Positions 9,097 to 18,243 of a stretch of 53,075 nt of DNA are shown one piece after another. The notes beneath the pieces were generated by a model. That model searched no databases. It was not told the origin of the DNA and saw only the letters and a program-made list of their open reading frames with translations. Source of the DNA: Desulfobacteraceae bacterium (lineage in GTDB: Bacteria; Desulfobacterota; Desulfobacteria; Desulfobacterales; Desulfosarcinaceae); contig JAAERL010000163.1 in the NCBI GenBank assembly GCA_024230435.1, positions 1 to 53,075 of the forward strand, read 5' to 3'. The translations under genes were made by a program, and so were the position numbers. Numbering within the stretch: the stretch's first letter is position 1; every line of letters starts with the position of its first letter.

Positions 9097-9342
9097 AAGG
9101 AGTCCTATCTTTTCTTTAGTGTTATAATTAATAATTGTTTTTTTTAATGTGTTGAATTGTAAAATCAGCAATTTTTGTGCCAATTATATGTAAAGGAGTC
9201 ATTAATATAAAGACCAGAGGACCAGAGTATGAATATGAGTTTTAAAGAAATAGGCAGATACAGCAGATGGTAAGAATATCCGGAAGCACATCATTTGACC
9301 GGTGTAGATTGAGGGTGAAACGGTGGTCAATTTAATTATCAT

Positions 9343-9963
9343 TCAATTCAGATAATTATAGATAAATTGAACGAATGCGCCTCGCCAGGGGAAACTTTTT
9401 AATGCTCCGTCTCTTGTCTTTCTAATATGATTAATGGCGTTTTGTAAATGCTCAATTTTCAATAGGCCTAATATTCTTTTAGTATTTGGGCGAAGCTTAT
9501 TTTGCCAGCATTTTTCGGGAACTATAAATTCGTAACCCATCTGCTCCATAAATTTCAATCGGGGAGCACCGGCATAAACAGGGCCTATGATAGTTCCAAC
9601 GCCGCTGCCCACAGCGGCCTGAAAAACATGATAACGTAGGACTTGGTTCAATCCAATGCCGCGATATTCAAAACTTGTTGCGACCGAATTGAGCGCAATG
9701 GCGGGGTAAATAACTAGGTCAGGAAGTTTGCATTCCAGGATGCTGGAAGCCACTTCATGATTTTTGAGTAAAATGGCCCTCATCGTACTTACGGCCTGTT
9801 CGTTATCCCATGCTGCTATAACGATGTTTTCATCGTCTGTTTTGCTCCAAAGCAATTTTTCCGGTTTAATTAAAGCAAAGTCATTGGATAGATTATACTC
9901 TTTAATTCGCAAATCGCTGATCGCCTGTTTGTCGGAATGAGCAGCTAACCTGCTGCATTTCAT
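9343..9963 (-). CDS. GNAT-like N-acyltransferase
   Basis: About 206 residues. The central segment carries a strand-loop-helix like GNAT motif A (FEYRGIGLNQVLRYHVFQAA), where R/Q-x-x-G-x-G/A binds the acyl-CoA or acyl-carrier pyrophosphate. It is followed by IGPVYAGAPRLKFMEQMGYEF, a typical motif B (residue runs of A, L and a terminal Gly-Tyr). The layout is reminiscent of N-acyl amino acid synthases, but the substrate cannot be read from the sequence. A strong AAGGAGGA site lies five bases before the ATG. No obvious operon partner is present. Confidence 0.72.
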   Translation of the reverse strand: MKCSRLAAHSDKQAISDLRIKEYNLSNDFALIKPEKLLWSKTDDENIVIAAWDNEQAVSTMRAILLKNHEVASSILECKLPDLVIYPAIALNSVATSFEYRGIGLNQVLRYHVFQAAVGSGVGTIIGPVYAGAPRLKFMEQMGYEFIVPEKCWQNKLRPNTKRILGLLKIEHLQNAINHIRKTRDGALKSFPWRGAFVQFIYNYLN

Positions 9964-9989
9964 GTCTTCCTCCTTTTCCCATAAGGTCT

Positions 9990-10183
9990 TGGAAGCTGCA
10001 AATATTGCGCTCTTGCCTGTATATATCTACAGGTGGTTTTGAATCCGGTTTCGTGCATTACGCCAATGGGCAAAGACCAATGATACTTAAAAATAGATAC
10101 ATAAAATTGGTATGCACCCATCTACGTGGCTTGAAAACGAACACAAATCCGGCGAAATAACGCTATATTTGCAACTTGCAATG
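9990..10183. repeat. Family C long palindromic repeat, copy C2
   Basis: The left arm has GCAAATATTGCG, GAATCCGG and TTCGTGCATTACG. The right arm has GTATGCACCCATC, CTTGAAAACGAA and CCGGCGAAATAACGCTAT, then TTTGCAACTTGC. The right arm closely matches the minus-strand left arm at 4475 and the element at 50587. It fills the gap between the acyltransferase and the transporter gene. Confidence 0.62.
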
Positions 10184-10226
10184 TCTTTGCGCGTCGTATT
10201 CTATCGATTTGTCAGTATTATTGAAT

Positions 10227-11195
10227 TCAGCTTGCTGATCCGGTTGCTTTATGGGGTGTTGATTTGGGTTTCTGTAATGCCAGGAAAATATTAACAGCAA
10301 AAATTAAGCCAGTTCCAATCCAGCCATAAATGGTTAAAAACGGATCTGCGGCTATAAACGGTCCCAGACATGCCGCTATGGGTATTCTGGAGGAAGCGAT
10401 AATGCTGCCTTCTACGGCCGTTACAAAACGATGGCCAAATGTTATGCAGTATTGACCTGCAATAGCCAAACCGCTGCACAGCATTAAATAGTATACTTCT
10501 TGTGCATTGGGCCAATGGATGGCCTGGTGAAAAAAACTATAACTTGAAATAGTTCCGAGCCCAAACAAATAAAACAAGATGGTTTCGGTATCATGGTAAC
10601 GCCTGCTGGCATTTAAAAAAAGTATAGCCAGTGCTCCGCCAATACCTGAAGCCAGCCCCCACAAGTGACGCAACCCGATTGCCAATTGACCCTTTCCCAG
10701 AATAAGGTAAATACCGGCAAAAGCGATAAGCACACATAGGTTGTCTAATTTATTGCGTTGTTTTTTAAGGAAAAACCATGCAAAAATAGCTACGAATACC
10801 GGATAGGTCATATTCAAAATGTTAGCTTCGGCGACTGTGGTTATACGAACGGCCTTGTAAAAGCAATATACGGCGATTGTATTGGCCACGGCTCTTCCAA
10901 TGAGCAGGACGTAATTGTTGGCGTTTAAGCTGCGCCGTTTTACAATCAATGATGTGCAGACGATGATAAAACCCAATAAAAATCGCATAAACACAAAGTA
11001 AGCCGGGGCGGTATCCACATAATGGCGTGCCCACCGTATAGTGGCCGAAGATAAATAAAAACAGGTAGATGCGGATAATACAAAAAAACAGCCGACCCAT
11101 CTATCAATTCGGATTTTATGCTGCAAATTTTTGTGATCAGTTATTTTTAAATTGAATTTTAAGGTTTTAGGCCTGATAATTGCTATCTTACTCAT
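10227..11195 (-). CDS. DMT-superfamily (EamA) transporter
   Basis: About 322 residues with roughly ten membrane helices arranged as two repeated EamA halves. The first half holds SSATIRWARHYVDTAPAYF and FYKAVRITTVAEANILN, a hallmark of EamA carriers. The second holds GLAIAGQYCITFGHRF and EGSIIASSRIPIAACLGPFI. The family moves amino acids, nucleosides or other metabolites across the inner membrane, often outward. The substrate is unknown and no neighbour gives a clue. The ribosome-binding site is weak. Confidence 0.88.
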   Translation of the reverse strand: MSKIAIIRPKTLKFNLKITDHKNLQHKIRIDRWVGCFFVLSASTCFYLSSATIRWARHYVDTAPAYFVFMRFLLGFIIVCTSLIVKRRSLNANNYVLLIGRAVANTIAVYCFYKAVRITTVAEANILNMTYPVFVAIFAWFFLKKQRNKLDNLCVLIAFAGIYLILGKGQLAIGLRHLWGLASGIGGALAILFLNASRRYHDTETILFYLFGLGTISSYSFFHQAIHWPNAQEVYYLMLCSGLAIAGQYCITFGHRFVTAVEGSIIASSRIPIAACLGPFIAADPFLTIYGWIGTGLIFAVNIFLALQKPKSTPHKATGSAS

Positions 11196-11259
11196 TAATT
11201 ATTTTCTCGCATGAAAGGCGCTATCGAATTTTCACAATATTCGATAAGGAGACAATGTT

Positions 11260-11550
11260 ATGTACAAACGTTTAAAACAATATGTTCTTATTGCATTGGC
11301 TGGTGGCGCATTTTATTATTTGCTGAGCCATCATTTTATCTTTCTCTCATTGACCGAATTCGAAACTTTGATAAAAACGCAACTGACCCTTCGGACATCC
11401 TTTTACAGTCTGTATCAACACGCACCTGAGGAGACGCTTCGCAACAATAGGTTAAGGGACGCCGGAATCGGCGAACTTATGGTCGAAAAGGGAATGCTGA
11501 CAAAAGAAAAATTGCATGCCATTTTAGCTAAAATTGACGAACAGCAATAA
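11260..11550 (+). CDS. Small membrane-anchored hypothetical protein
   Basis: A 96-residue protein with one membrane helix near the N-terminus (about residues 8-28). The short C-terminal region, IGELMVEKGMLTKEKLHAIL, resembles the helical start of MshEN/GspE N-terminal domains (the LGEILVEKGLI-type pattern). It is too short to be that domain, so the likeness may be superficial. The start is well supported: AAGGAG lies eight bases before the ATG. I do not recognise the family. It is the only gene here on this strand before the ABC importer. Confidence 0.6.
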   Translation: MYKRLKQYVLIALAGGAFYYLLSHHFIFLSLTEFETLIKTQLTLRTSFYSLYQHAPEETLRNNRLRDAGIGELMVEKGMLTKEKLHAILAKIDEQQ

Positions 11551-11619
11551 CCCATCATTTTTTTAAAAAAATAAACGGTTTATTTGGTTGTTTTATCAAT
11601 CATTATCAGTCAAAAAGAT

Positions 11620-11697
11620 TTTAGGGTCATGGAAGATGCGAATATGCCACTTATGCTGTCCTTGAATTCGTTTTTGTATGCTGCGTCAATGGGCACA
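11620..11697 (-). repeat. Family C repeat, single arm C5
   Basis: Read on the minus strand it contains GCCCATTGACGCAGCA, AAAAACGAATTCAAGGAC and CGCATCTTCCATGACCCT, matching the right arm at 4574-4651 almost base for base. The surrounding non-coding stretch (11551-11856) holds nothing else I can support. Confidence 0.7.
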
Positions 11698-11856
11698 GAC
11701 AATAAATTCCGGAAAAATTCGAATTATTTTTATCTGATTCATATGACTCCGGGCGATTTGTGCAATTTTACTCAAGCACCACCATAGAAGATGAGTTTGC
11801 GTCATGAACTATTGGCAGTTTTTGCCAATTTTTTGTCGGTCCTTAAGGTAGCTAGC

Positions 11857-12462
11857 TTATTTGTCACTGGGAGGGGGCGGTTGTGTTTGGGTAGCGGCAG
11901 CTGTGTTTGCCTGGCACTTTTCAAGATAGACGGACATTAAAAAAACGATGGCAAATGGCAGTGTAAACAATATGCCGGCCAAAAAAACCAATTTTCCAAT
12001 TGCCATCAGGGATAGAAATAAAATGGTTGTGACAAGATGTTCCGGCACATTGTCATTTACGGCCATCTGCCAGCTTTGCTTTATGGCATCCACAATTGCC
12101 ATATCTTTATCGGTCATCAGCGGAAGCATAAACAAGCAAGCGAAACTGATGCCCAACGAGATAATAAGTCCCGGCAGAACTAACATAATAATGCCTATCA
12201 TTATAGCGATTCCTGCAACAATGTAAAATACGAGCAGCGGCAAAAACAGTTGCATTTGTGAAAACAAGTCCTGGACCTGAGGTTGGCGTTGATTTTGTAT
12301 CATTGAGATGACAGCCTGCATAAAACCGGCCATCATAACCGGCAACAATATGCCAAGGGTTAAAATTCCAACTGCCAGCATTACAATGGTCATTAAAACT
12401 AAAGGTACTATGTTTTTAAGCGTTAAATTCCATGCGGTTTCTAAATGCTTTTTAAAATCCAT
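11857..12462 (-). CDS. Integral membrane protein of unknown function (DUF975/YciC-like)
   Basis: About 201 residues with some five hydrophobic helices and a Pro-rich cytoplasmic tail. The layout is HLETAWNLTLKN, helices at about 17-45 and 65-105, then DAIKQSWQMAV and two more helices. It resembles the DUF975/YciC-like group of membrane proteins in having an amphipathic helix of the AWxxxK type followed by membrane spans. I start at the ATG at 12462, which has an AGAGAGG site four bases upstream; a TTG ten codons earlier is in frame but less likely. Function unknown. Confidence 0.75.
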   Translation of the reverse strand: MDFKKHLETAWNLTLKNIVPLVLMTIVMLAVGILTLGILLPVMMAGFMQAVISMIQNQRQPQVQDLFSQMQLFLPLLVFYIVAGIAIMIGIIMLVLPGLIISLGISFACLFMLPLMTDKDMAIVDAIKQSWQMAVNDNVPEHLVTTILFLSLMAIGKLVFLAGILFTLPFAIVFLMSVYLEKCQANTAAATQTQPPPPSDK

Positions 12463-12665
12463 TTTACCTCTCTGTTTAGTGTTATTGTTCAAACGGACTT
12501 GAAAATATAGAAATAAGGATTGTTGAGGATAAAATTTGTCACATAATTTAGAATGCTAACATAAACGAATGAAAAGAAAAAGTCCCAAAATCCAAACTTA
12601 AAAATCAGAGTTTACAATCCTGCTCATCGGACTTAAAATATGCAAATTTAACCAAAGGAAAAGAC

Positions 12666-13358
12666 ATGGCGTTGAGCTGTAAGCATATTAACTTTTATTA
12701 TCCCGGAACTGACAGTCTTATTTTTAAGGATCTTTCGCTGGACATTGTCAATCCGGGATTACATGCTATTTTCGGTCCCTCCGGGGTTGGAAAGACTTCA
12801 CTGGCTCGTTTGATTTGCAAAGAACTCACGCCTTCAAAAGGCCTTATCCGGACCCCGGATATCAATGCATTGCTGTATGCTTATAACATGGAGCGCTTGC
12901 CGGATTGGTCAAGTATTGACCGTCATCTGGAGCGTATCACACCAGAGCATAATATTGCCCGTAAGCAAGCCCTCGTAAAACATTTTGGTTTATTGCCGGT
13001 ATTGAACCAGCGTTTTGGCCAGCTTTCTCTTGGCCAGCAAAACCGTATTAATCTGGCACGCTATCTGGTGCAGGATTTTGACATGCTGATTATGGATGAA
13101 TGCCTGGCCAATGTTGATGAAAAAACCCGGGAACATATTTTGCTGACCATCAAGGATATGTTCCCCCAACTCTTTTTTGTTTATATCAGTCATAACGTAG
13201 CAGAGGTGGCAAAGTTTTGCAGCCGGATCTGGGTACTGCGCACACCGGGCCATCACCCCCAAACCTGTTGCATAAGAGGACGGGACTTTAAAAATGGTCA
13301 GACTTTGGATCGGCAAGCCTTTGAGAAAACCATGCTGGAGATCATGAATGCTTCTTAG
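12666..13358 (+). CDS. ABC transporter ATP-binding protein (NMT1/nitrate-sulfonate type importer)
   Basis: About 230 residues. Walker A is GPSGVGKTS (37-45), the signature LSLGQ (120-124), Walker B is LIMDE (D144, E145) and the H-loop is H176. The segment where the Q-loop glutamine should be reads YAYNMERLPDW, with no Gln visible, which is unusual. It overlaps the permease gene by 11 bases, so the two are translationally coupled. A permease and a binding-protein gene follow, making a complete importer. AAAGGA lies seven bases before the ATG. Confidence 0.92.
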   Translation: MALSCKHINFYYPGTDSLIFKDLSLDIVNPGLHAIFGPSGVGKTSLARLICKELTPSKGLIRTPDINALLYAYNMERLPDWSSIDRHLERITPEHNIARKQALVKHFGLLPVLNQRFGQLSLGQQNRINLARYLVQDFDMLIMDECLANVDEKTREHILLTIKDMFPQLFFVYISHNVAEVAKFCSRIWVLRTPGHHPQTCCIRGRDFKNGQTLDRQAFEKTMLEIMNAS

Positions 13359-14100
13359 ACGCATGTATCAATTTGGCCTGATTTATTTTTCCGGCATAGC
13401 GTTTTTATTTTTGGTGAAATACAGCCTTGGACTATCCGATTATGTCATTCCGGGCCCTGGCGCAACATGGCAAATCGCCGGTCAAGTGGCATTGCGTTAT
13501 GCCCGCGATGTTTCCAATACGCTCGCAGTAGCAGTCGTTGGTCAATTTGTGTCTCTTTTTTTTGCATTTATCGTTGGTATTTGCGGCCGTCAGGCCACTT
13601 GGTTCGGATCATTAATCAAGGTCGCGGCATATAACGTACAGGCCTATCCAATAGTCGCCATTGCGCCGATTTTGTTCATATTGTTAGGGGACGGCTTTTT
13701 TACCCGTCTGCTGATTGCTGCAATGATTTGCTATTTTCCCTTGCTGCTTTCCATACTTGGTATCATGTCCGAACCGGTCATCGATATTGAGCATTTTTAT
13801 CGCCAAACCCAGCGCATGCGATGGCAACTGGAAGTTAAAATAAGAGCTTTTGAGAACTTGCATAAACTGACAACCGTAATTTCCGGCAGTGCGACTCTTG
13901 CCATGGCCGGTACAATTGTGGCGGAGTTTATTGCCGCCAATGCCGGAATCGGTTACAGCATAAGGATAGCTCTTTATCAAAGTGATTTGGGAAAAATTTT
14001 GGTTGCCCTTTTTATCATTGGTATAACGGTTTCGCTTTACCAGGGTTTGCTTGAGCGAATCGGATATGTGATTAAGGCGATTTGGGGGCGTTCACAATAA
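13348..14100 (+). CDS. ABC transporter permease
   Basis: About 250 residues with six predicted membrane helices of the binding-protein-dependent permease family. The C-terminal EAA-like loop (ENLHKLTTVISGSATLAMAG) and the TIVAEFIAANAGIGY stretch are typical of SsuC/TauC/ThiX-type inner-membrane permeases. It overlaps the ATPase gene by 11 bases. Family A repeat A2 starts three bases after its stop codon and separates it from the binding-protein gene. The start may be the ATG at 13348 or that at 13363. Confidence 0.92.
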   Translation: MLLRRMYQFGLIYFSGIAFLFLVKYSLGLSDYVIPGPGATWQIAGQVALRYARDVSNTLAVAVVGQFVSLFFAFIVGICGRQATWFGSLIKVAAYNVQAYPIVAIAPILFILLGDGFFTRLLIAAMICYFPLLLSILGIMSEPVIDIEHFYRQTQRMRWQLEVKIRAFENLHKLTTVISGSATLAMAGTIVAEFIAANAGIGYSIRIALYQSDLGKILVALFIIGITVSLYQGLLERIGYVIKAIWGRSQ

Positions 14101-14103
14101 GCT

Positions 14104-14265
14104 TAGGCGATTTGTGTTAAAGAATATACCATCTTGCATGTCTTTTTTCCCGTCTTCTGTGTTATGCCAAAGGTCGAATACGTTAAGTATGCAAGCTTTG
14201 GCATGCCTTGAAGACGAAAAAAAATCCTGCCCAATCTGGTATATTCTTTTCCGCCAATCGCCTTA
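14104..14265 (+). repeat. Family A long-hairpin repeat inside the ABC operon, copy A2
   Basis: It is nearly identical to A1 over its whole length, with the same TAGGCGATTT...AATCGCCTTA ends, GAATATACCA/TGGTATATTC arms and TGCCAAAG/CTTTGGCA core. It begins three bases after the permease stop and ends just before the AAGGGAG ribosome-binding site of the binding-protein gene, in the sense orientation. A TTG inside it opens the binding-protein frame but is not a credible start. Confidence 0.92.
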
Positions 14266-14282
14266 GGCGAAGGGAGATCGTT

Positions 14283-15311
14283 ATGACCGGTTTTGCTCAT
14301 TTTCGAATAAGGCTCTTGCAAGCTTTCAAGACCATAAGCTCCAATTGGATACTTAAAGCAGTTTTTACAATCTTTGTGTGCATTATTGCCGTAAGCGCCC
14401 AGGCGGAAGATAAAATCACTTACCGGCTTAAATGGCTGATAAACATGTCCACAGTTGGAGATCTTTACGCCAGGGATCTGGGGTATTTCAAGGCCAAAGG
14501 TATGACCGTAAATATTAAACCCGGCGGACCGGAAAGGGATGCTATCCGGGAACTCGAGCTTGGCTATGCCGATTTTGGGGCCGCTTCGGCCGACCAGGTT
14601 ATCCGGGCATTGGATAAAGGCGCGCCGCTTGTGGTTGTGGCGCAGCTATTTCAGGTCAATCCTTTGCAATGGATTTATCGTTCCAGTGGCATGAAGCTGA
14701 CATCTTTAGATGCCCTGCGCGGCAAGGCCATAGGTATTACCTATGGAAAAAACGACGAAATTATTATGCAAACACTTCTGTCTCAGGCCGGTATAAAACA
14801 CAATCAAGTCCGATTTTTCAGTGTCCGGCTCGATTATACCCCTTTTTATAAGGGAGACGTTGAATTATGGCCGGTATACATCAACACCCAGGGAGTTGAA
14901 ATCGCAAAACGGTTAAAAAGTGCTGGTGAACAAGTATCATTTTTCAGGCCTGACCGGTTTGGCGTCCGGTTTGTAGCCAATTCGGTGGTTACTTCGCGCC
15001 GTATGGCAACGAAACATCCGGATACCGTCAAACGCTTTATTCAAGCCCTGTTAAATGGCTGGGGCGATAGTCTTGATCCCGCTAATGCTCAAAAGGCGCT
15101 ATCAATTATAAAAAAATATGACCGTGATGCTTCTGATGATGTCTTAAAAGCCCAATTGAAAGCCACACGCAGCCTGATTGTGCCGGGGGCGGGCAAAAAG
15201 GTCGGCATGATAGACCGGGATGCCTGGAAGCAAACCGAAAAGATTATGCTGACTCATGGACAGATAAAACGGCCGGTAAACGTCACAACGGTTTTGTCGC
15301 CCGTGAATTGA
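14283..15311 (+). CDS. NMT1/ThiY-like ABC transporter substrate-binding protein
   Basis: About 343 residues. An N-terminal hydrophobic segment (LKAVFTIFVCIIAVSAQA) is a signal peptide ending near residue 43. The mature part has the NMT1/SsuA fold: KWLINMSTVGDLYARDLGYF with KGMTVNIKPGG, then YADFGAASADQ and GKAIGITYGKNDE. The closest likeness is to binding proteins for thiamine precursors or riboflavin, but the substrate cannot be fixed. I use the ATG at 14283 with its AAGGGAG site, not the TTG upstream inside repeat A2. Confidence 0.9.
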   Translation: MTGFAHFRIRLLQAFKTISSNWILKAVFTIFVCIIAVSAQAEDKITYRLKWLINMSTVGDLYARDLGYFKAKGMTVNIKPGGPERDAIRELELGYADFGAASADQVIRALDKGAPLVVVAQLFQVNPLQWIYRSSGMKLTSLDALRGKAIGITYGKNDEIIMQTLLSQAGIKHNQVRFFSVRLDYTPFYKGDVELWPVYINTQGVEIAKRLKSAGEQVSFFRPDRFGVRFVANSVVTSRRMATKHPDTVKRFIQALLNGWGDSLDPANAQKALSIIKKYDRDASDDVLKAQLKATRSLIVPGAGKKVGMIDRDAWKQTEKIMLTHGQIKRPVNVTTVLSPVN

Positions 15312-15316
15312 ACTTT

Positions 15317-16150
15317 TTATCGCTGGTTGATCTGGTCGTCCAAAATCCGTGAGCGCATCCAAAAAAAACCGGTATTGAGTTTTGAGTCAAATTGCAACAT
15401 TCGATCCGTATCCTGGCTCCGCCATATATAACGTTCTTCGCCGCTGTTTGCTTGGACGCCTTGCCCGTAGTGATCAAAAACCGATTTTTTCAGAAGCCGG
15501 TAGGCATAGGGCCCTTCTGTCCAGAACATGATGGAAAAAAGTTTGTTACGCCAGAAGCCATAGACAATGCCGTCCAATCTGGCGCGGCCCAGGCTCAGCG
15601 GATCATCAGGGCGATGGTATTGATCAATGCCTTGGTAATCGGAGTCTTTTTTAATAAAAACAAGTCCCGGAATCTGTTCTGGAGGCATTTGCCAGGTTAA
15701 ATCCTTCAAACCGGTTCCTGCTATGGATTTAACAGGGGCTGAAATGTTTTCGGGTTCTGCTTCCTTGCGTGGGGCAAAGAACTTGAGAAATGATTCGCTC
15801 TTATCTTCAGACGATTTTTTTTCATGGGTTACCGTTTCCGGGGACTGCCCGGATTCAGGGGCAAGAACGGTTTTTTTTTCAGATTTACGCATGATCTGGC
15901 GATCTATCGGCGCAGAACGATTATTCGATGATGGCCTTTGCAAGGGTTGAGCATCTTTGACGATGATGGCATCGACTTCACTTTTATCGATTTTGATGAT
16001 TAATCCGTTCATATTGAAGCGGATTTTACCATTTTCTTCCCATATCTTGTCCGATGTAAATCGTTCTCCGGTCTTTAGTACGATCGTATCAGCTCGCAGA
16101 TTTGTGCAAACCAAAATATGAATGAGCACAAATGCAACAAAATATTTCAA
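15317..16150 (-). CDS. Exported hypothetical protein with a C-terminal conserved domain
   Basis: The first 20 residues (hydrophobic FVAFVLIHILVCTNLRA) look like a signal peptide. Next comes a short beta-rich unit (TIVLKTGERF...GKIRFNMNGL) of a type often found in exported deltaproteobacterial proteins, then a charged low-complexity linker (about 80-145). A globular domain follows with KDLTWQMPPEQIPGLVFI and SRARLDGIVYGFWRNKLFSIM. The start is the TTG at 16150 preceded by AAGGA, nine bases away. It converges on the binding-protein gene with a five-base gap. Function unknown. Confidence 0.72.
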   Translation of the reverse strand: MKYFVAFVLIHILVCTNLRADTIVLKTGERFTSDKIWEENGKIRFNMNGLIIKIDKSEVDAIIVKDAQPLQRPSSNNRSAPIDRQIMRKSEKKTVLAPESGQSPETVTHEKKSSEDKSESFLKFFAPRKEAEPENISAPVKSIAGTGLKDLTWQMPPEQIPGLVFIKKDSDYQGIDQYHRPDDPLSLGRARLDGIVYGFWRNKLFSIMFWTEGPYAYRLLKKSVFDHYGQGVQANSGEERYIWRSQDTDRMLQFDSKLNTGFFWMRSRILDDQINQR

Positions 16151-16249
16151 ATCACTTGTTCCTTATTTATTAGAATTGGCAAACACTCAAAATCGGTGAA
16201 AAAGGCGCTGTTGGTAAGGTAAATCGGCTGTATTGCTGGAAACTTGAGC

Positions 16250-16410
16250 GTTAGAGGCAGTTTGGCAATTTATATCGGCTGTAAACGTGTGGTAACAGGC
16301 CAGCGTGGCGCAAATTTTTGACAAATCGGCTATCGATCTCAAATTTACGATATCCTGGCCTGTCTCTGGCGCGTCTTGGTCAAATTTTCTATTTTCAAAA
16401 CAGACTATTA
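16250..16410 (+). repeat. Family B repeat, diverged copy B4
   Basis: It begins TTAGAGGCAGTTTGGCAA and ends CAAAACAGACTATTA. Internally it has GGCGCAAATTTTTGACAAAT and GGCTATCGATCTCAAATTT, as in the core of copies B2 and B5, but with many changes. It runs directly into repeat A3, so the gap between purB and the exported protein is almost entirely repeat. Confidence 0.6.
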
Positions 16411-16571
16411 AGGCGATTGGCGGAAAAGAATATATCAGATTGAGCAGGATTTTTTTTCGTATTCAAGGCGTGACAAAGTTTGCATACTTAACGTATTCGG
16501 GCTTTGGCATAACGCAGAAGACGGGAAAAAAGACATACGAGATGGTATATTCTTTAACAGAAATCGCCTAA
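16409..16571 (-). repeat. Family A long-hairpin repeat after purB, copy A3
   Basis: It is the reverse complement of A1/A2, with about 95 percent identity to A1 by eye. Read in the purB direction it starts 15 bases after the purB stop codon. The short extra sequence between them (an AAATCGCC/GGCGATTT palindrome with T-run) looks like part of another copy's end. Confidence 0.9.
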
Positions 16572-16586
16572 GGCGATTTTTATCCT

Positions 16587-17939
16587 TTAAAAGTCTGCAA
16601 TGCCGGTATAATTTCCGGGTCTGATTTTTAAAAGTTGAGATTTTACCTCATCGGATACATCAAGAGTCCGAATGAACTTTTCAATGACATGAGCATTGAT
16701 GCTGCCATGTGTTCGTGTCAGCGACTTCAGGGCTTCATAGGGTTCGGGGTAGCCCTCCTTGCGCAAAATGGTCTGTATGGCTTCGGCTACAACGGCCCAA
16801 TTGTTTTCTAAGTCATTGCCAATGGCCTGTTCATTGAGCACAAGTTTATCCAGTCCTCTTAAAATGGACTTAAAGGCGATCAGCGTGTGGGCAATGGGGA
16901 CGCCAAGATTACGGGTAACCGTTGAATCCGTCAGGTCCCTTTGCAATCGTGAAATAGGCAGCTTAGCAGCCAAGTGTTCAAAAAGCGCATTTGCAACACC
17001 CAGATTCCCCTCTGCGTTTTCAAAATCAATGGGGTTGACTTTGTGGGGCATGGTTGAAGATCCTACTTCACCTTTTTTTATTTTTTGTTTAAAGTAATCC
17101 ATGGAAATATAAGCCCACAGATCACGGCATAGATCGATCAGTATTGTATTGATTCGCTTCATGCCATCGCAAAAAGCGGCCAGATTGTCATAGTTTTCTA
17201 TTTGTGTGGTAACACGTGAGCGTTCAAGCCCCAGAATTTCATTAACCAGTTGCTCGGCAAATTCGATCCAGTCCACTTCCGGGTAAGCCACGACATGAGC
17301 ATTCAGATTGCCCGTTGCCCCGCCGAACTTTGCTGAATAGGGAATCGTTTTTAACAAAGCGTATTGTACCGATAGCCGGTTGACAAAAACATACAGCTCT
17401 TTTCCCAGGCGCGTTGGCGAAGCAGGCTGGCCATGAGTACGCGCCAGCATGGCTACTTTTTTCCAAAGCTGGGCCTTGGCCGCCAGGTTTTCTGCGAGCG
17501 TTTGCAAGCATGGCTCAAATTCATTTATCCAGGCTTCTTTTAAAGTCAGTGGAAGCGCAGTGTTATTAATGTCCTGGGAAGTCAGGCCGAAATGGATAAA
17601 TTCTTTGTAATCACCAAGACCGGCGTTTTCAAAGGCGTGCCTGAGATAGTATTCAACAGCCTTGATATCGTGGTTGGTGCTCTCTTCGATTTGTTTGACC
17701 TTCAATGCATCGGATATGCTGAAATTTTCATAAATAGATCTTAAAGATTCAGCTTTTTTAAGCGTGACGCTCTTGAGTTGGGGTAAGGGAATCTTGCATA
17801 GCGCAATAAAATATTCAATTTCGACGCGAACCCTGTATTTGATTAAAGCCCCTTCGGAAAAATAATCCGCTAAATTTGAAACGGCCTTTCTGTATCGGCC
17901 GTCAACCGGTGAGATCGCTTCCAATGTGGTCAGATCCAT
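16587..17939 (-). CDS. purB: Adenylosuccinate lyase
   Basis: A 450-residue member of the fumarase/aspartase superfamily, close in length to E. coli PurB. Its conserved features are THGQPASPTRLGKEL, the FGGATGNLNAH region and the flexible catalytic loop GSSTMPHKVNPIDFE near residues 290-305. It splits adenylosuccinate to AMP and SAICAR to AICAR in purine synthesis. The start ATG at 17939 follows an AAAGGGG site. Family A repeat A3 lies directly after its stop. The upstream region holds a multi-hairpin sequence (see 18079-18243). Confidence 0.97.
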   Translation of the reverse strand: MDLTTLEAISPVDGRYRKAVSNLADYFSEGALIKYRVRVEIEYFIALCKIPLPQLKSVTLKKAESLRSIYENFSISDALKVKQIEESTNHDIKAVEYYLRHAFENAGLGDYKEFIHFGLTSQDINNTALPLTLKEAWINEFEPCLQTLAENLAAKAQLWKKVAMLARTHGQPASPTRLGKELYVFVNRLSVQYALLKTIPYSAKFGGATGNLNAHVVAYPEVDWIEFAEQLVNEILGLERSRVTTQIENYDNLAAFCDGMKRINTILIDLCRDLWAYISMDYFKQKIKKGEVGSSTMPHKVNPIDFENAEGNLGVANALFEHLAAKLPISRLQRDLTDSTVTRNLGVPIAHTLIAFKSILRGLDKLVLNEQAIGNDLENNWAVVAEAIQTILRKEGYPEPYEALKSLTRTHGSINAHVIEKFIRTLDVSDEVKSQLLKIRPGNYTGIADF

Positions 17940-18078
17940 CCCATGCCCCTTTCATCTGCGATAGCGATTAACATATTGATATAATATGAAAAATGAATAT
18001 CTCAAAGTTAATTTACGTTTGAATTATAGGCGGCCGTGTAACCCAGTGTCAAGTAAGCACGCAAAGCGACTTCAGAAA

Positions 18079-18243
18079 AACCGCATTTGGAACAAATCAG
18101 GGCTCAAACGCCCTTTGACATCAACTTGATGGCTTGTAGCATGCTGATATTACATAAGCCAAAAAAAAATAAACCAGCTACTATTTAGGCCAAATGCGGT
18201 TGCCCTGCAAAGTATCTGCTCACGGCAGTTGATTGCCGGGCAA
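18079..18243. other. Multi-hairpin structured intergenic region
   Basis: A perfect 12-bp inverted repeat, AACCGCATTTGG (18079-18090) and CCAAATGCGGTT (18190-18201), encloses three smaller hairpins: AGGGC/GCCCT, CATCAA/TTGATG and GGCTT/AAGCC. A second inverted repeat, TTGCCCTGCAA / TTGCCGGGCAA (18200-18243), overlaps its edge. This could be a structured RNA, a purB leader on the minus strand, or another long-palindrome element. I could not match it to a known RNA class. Confidence 0.5.
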
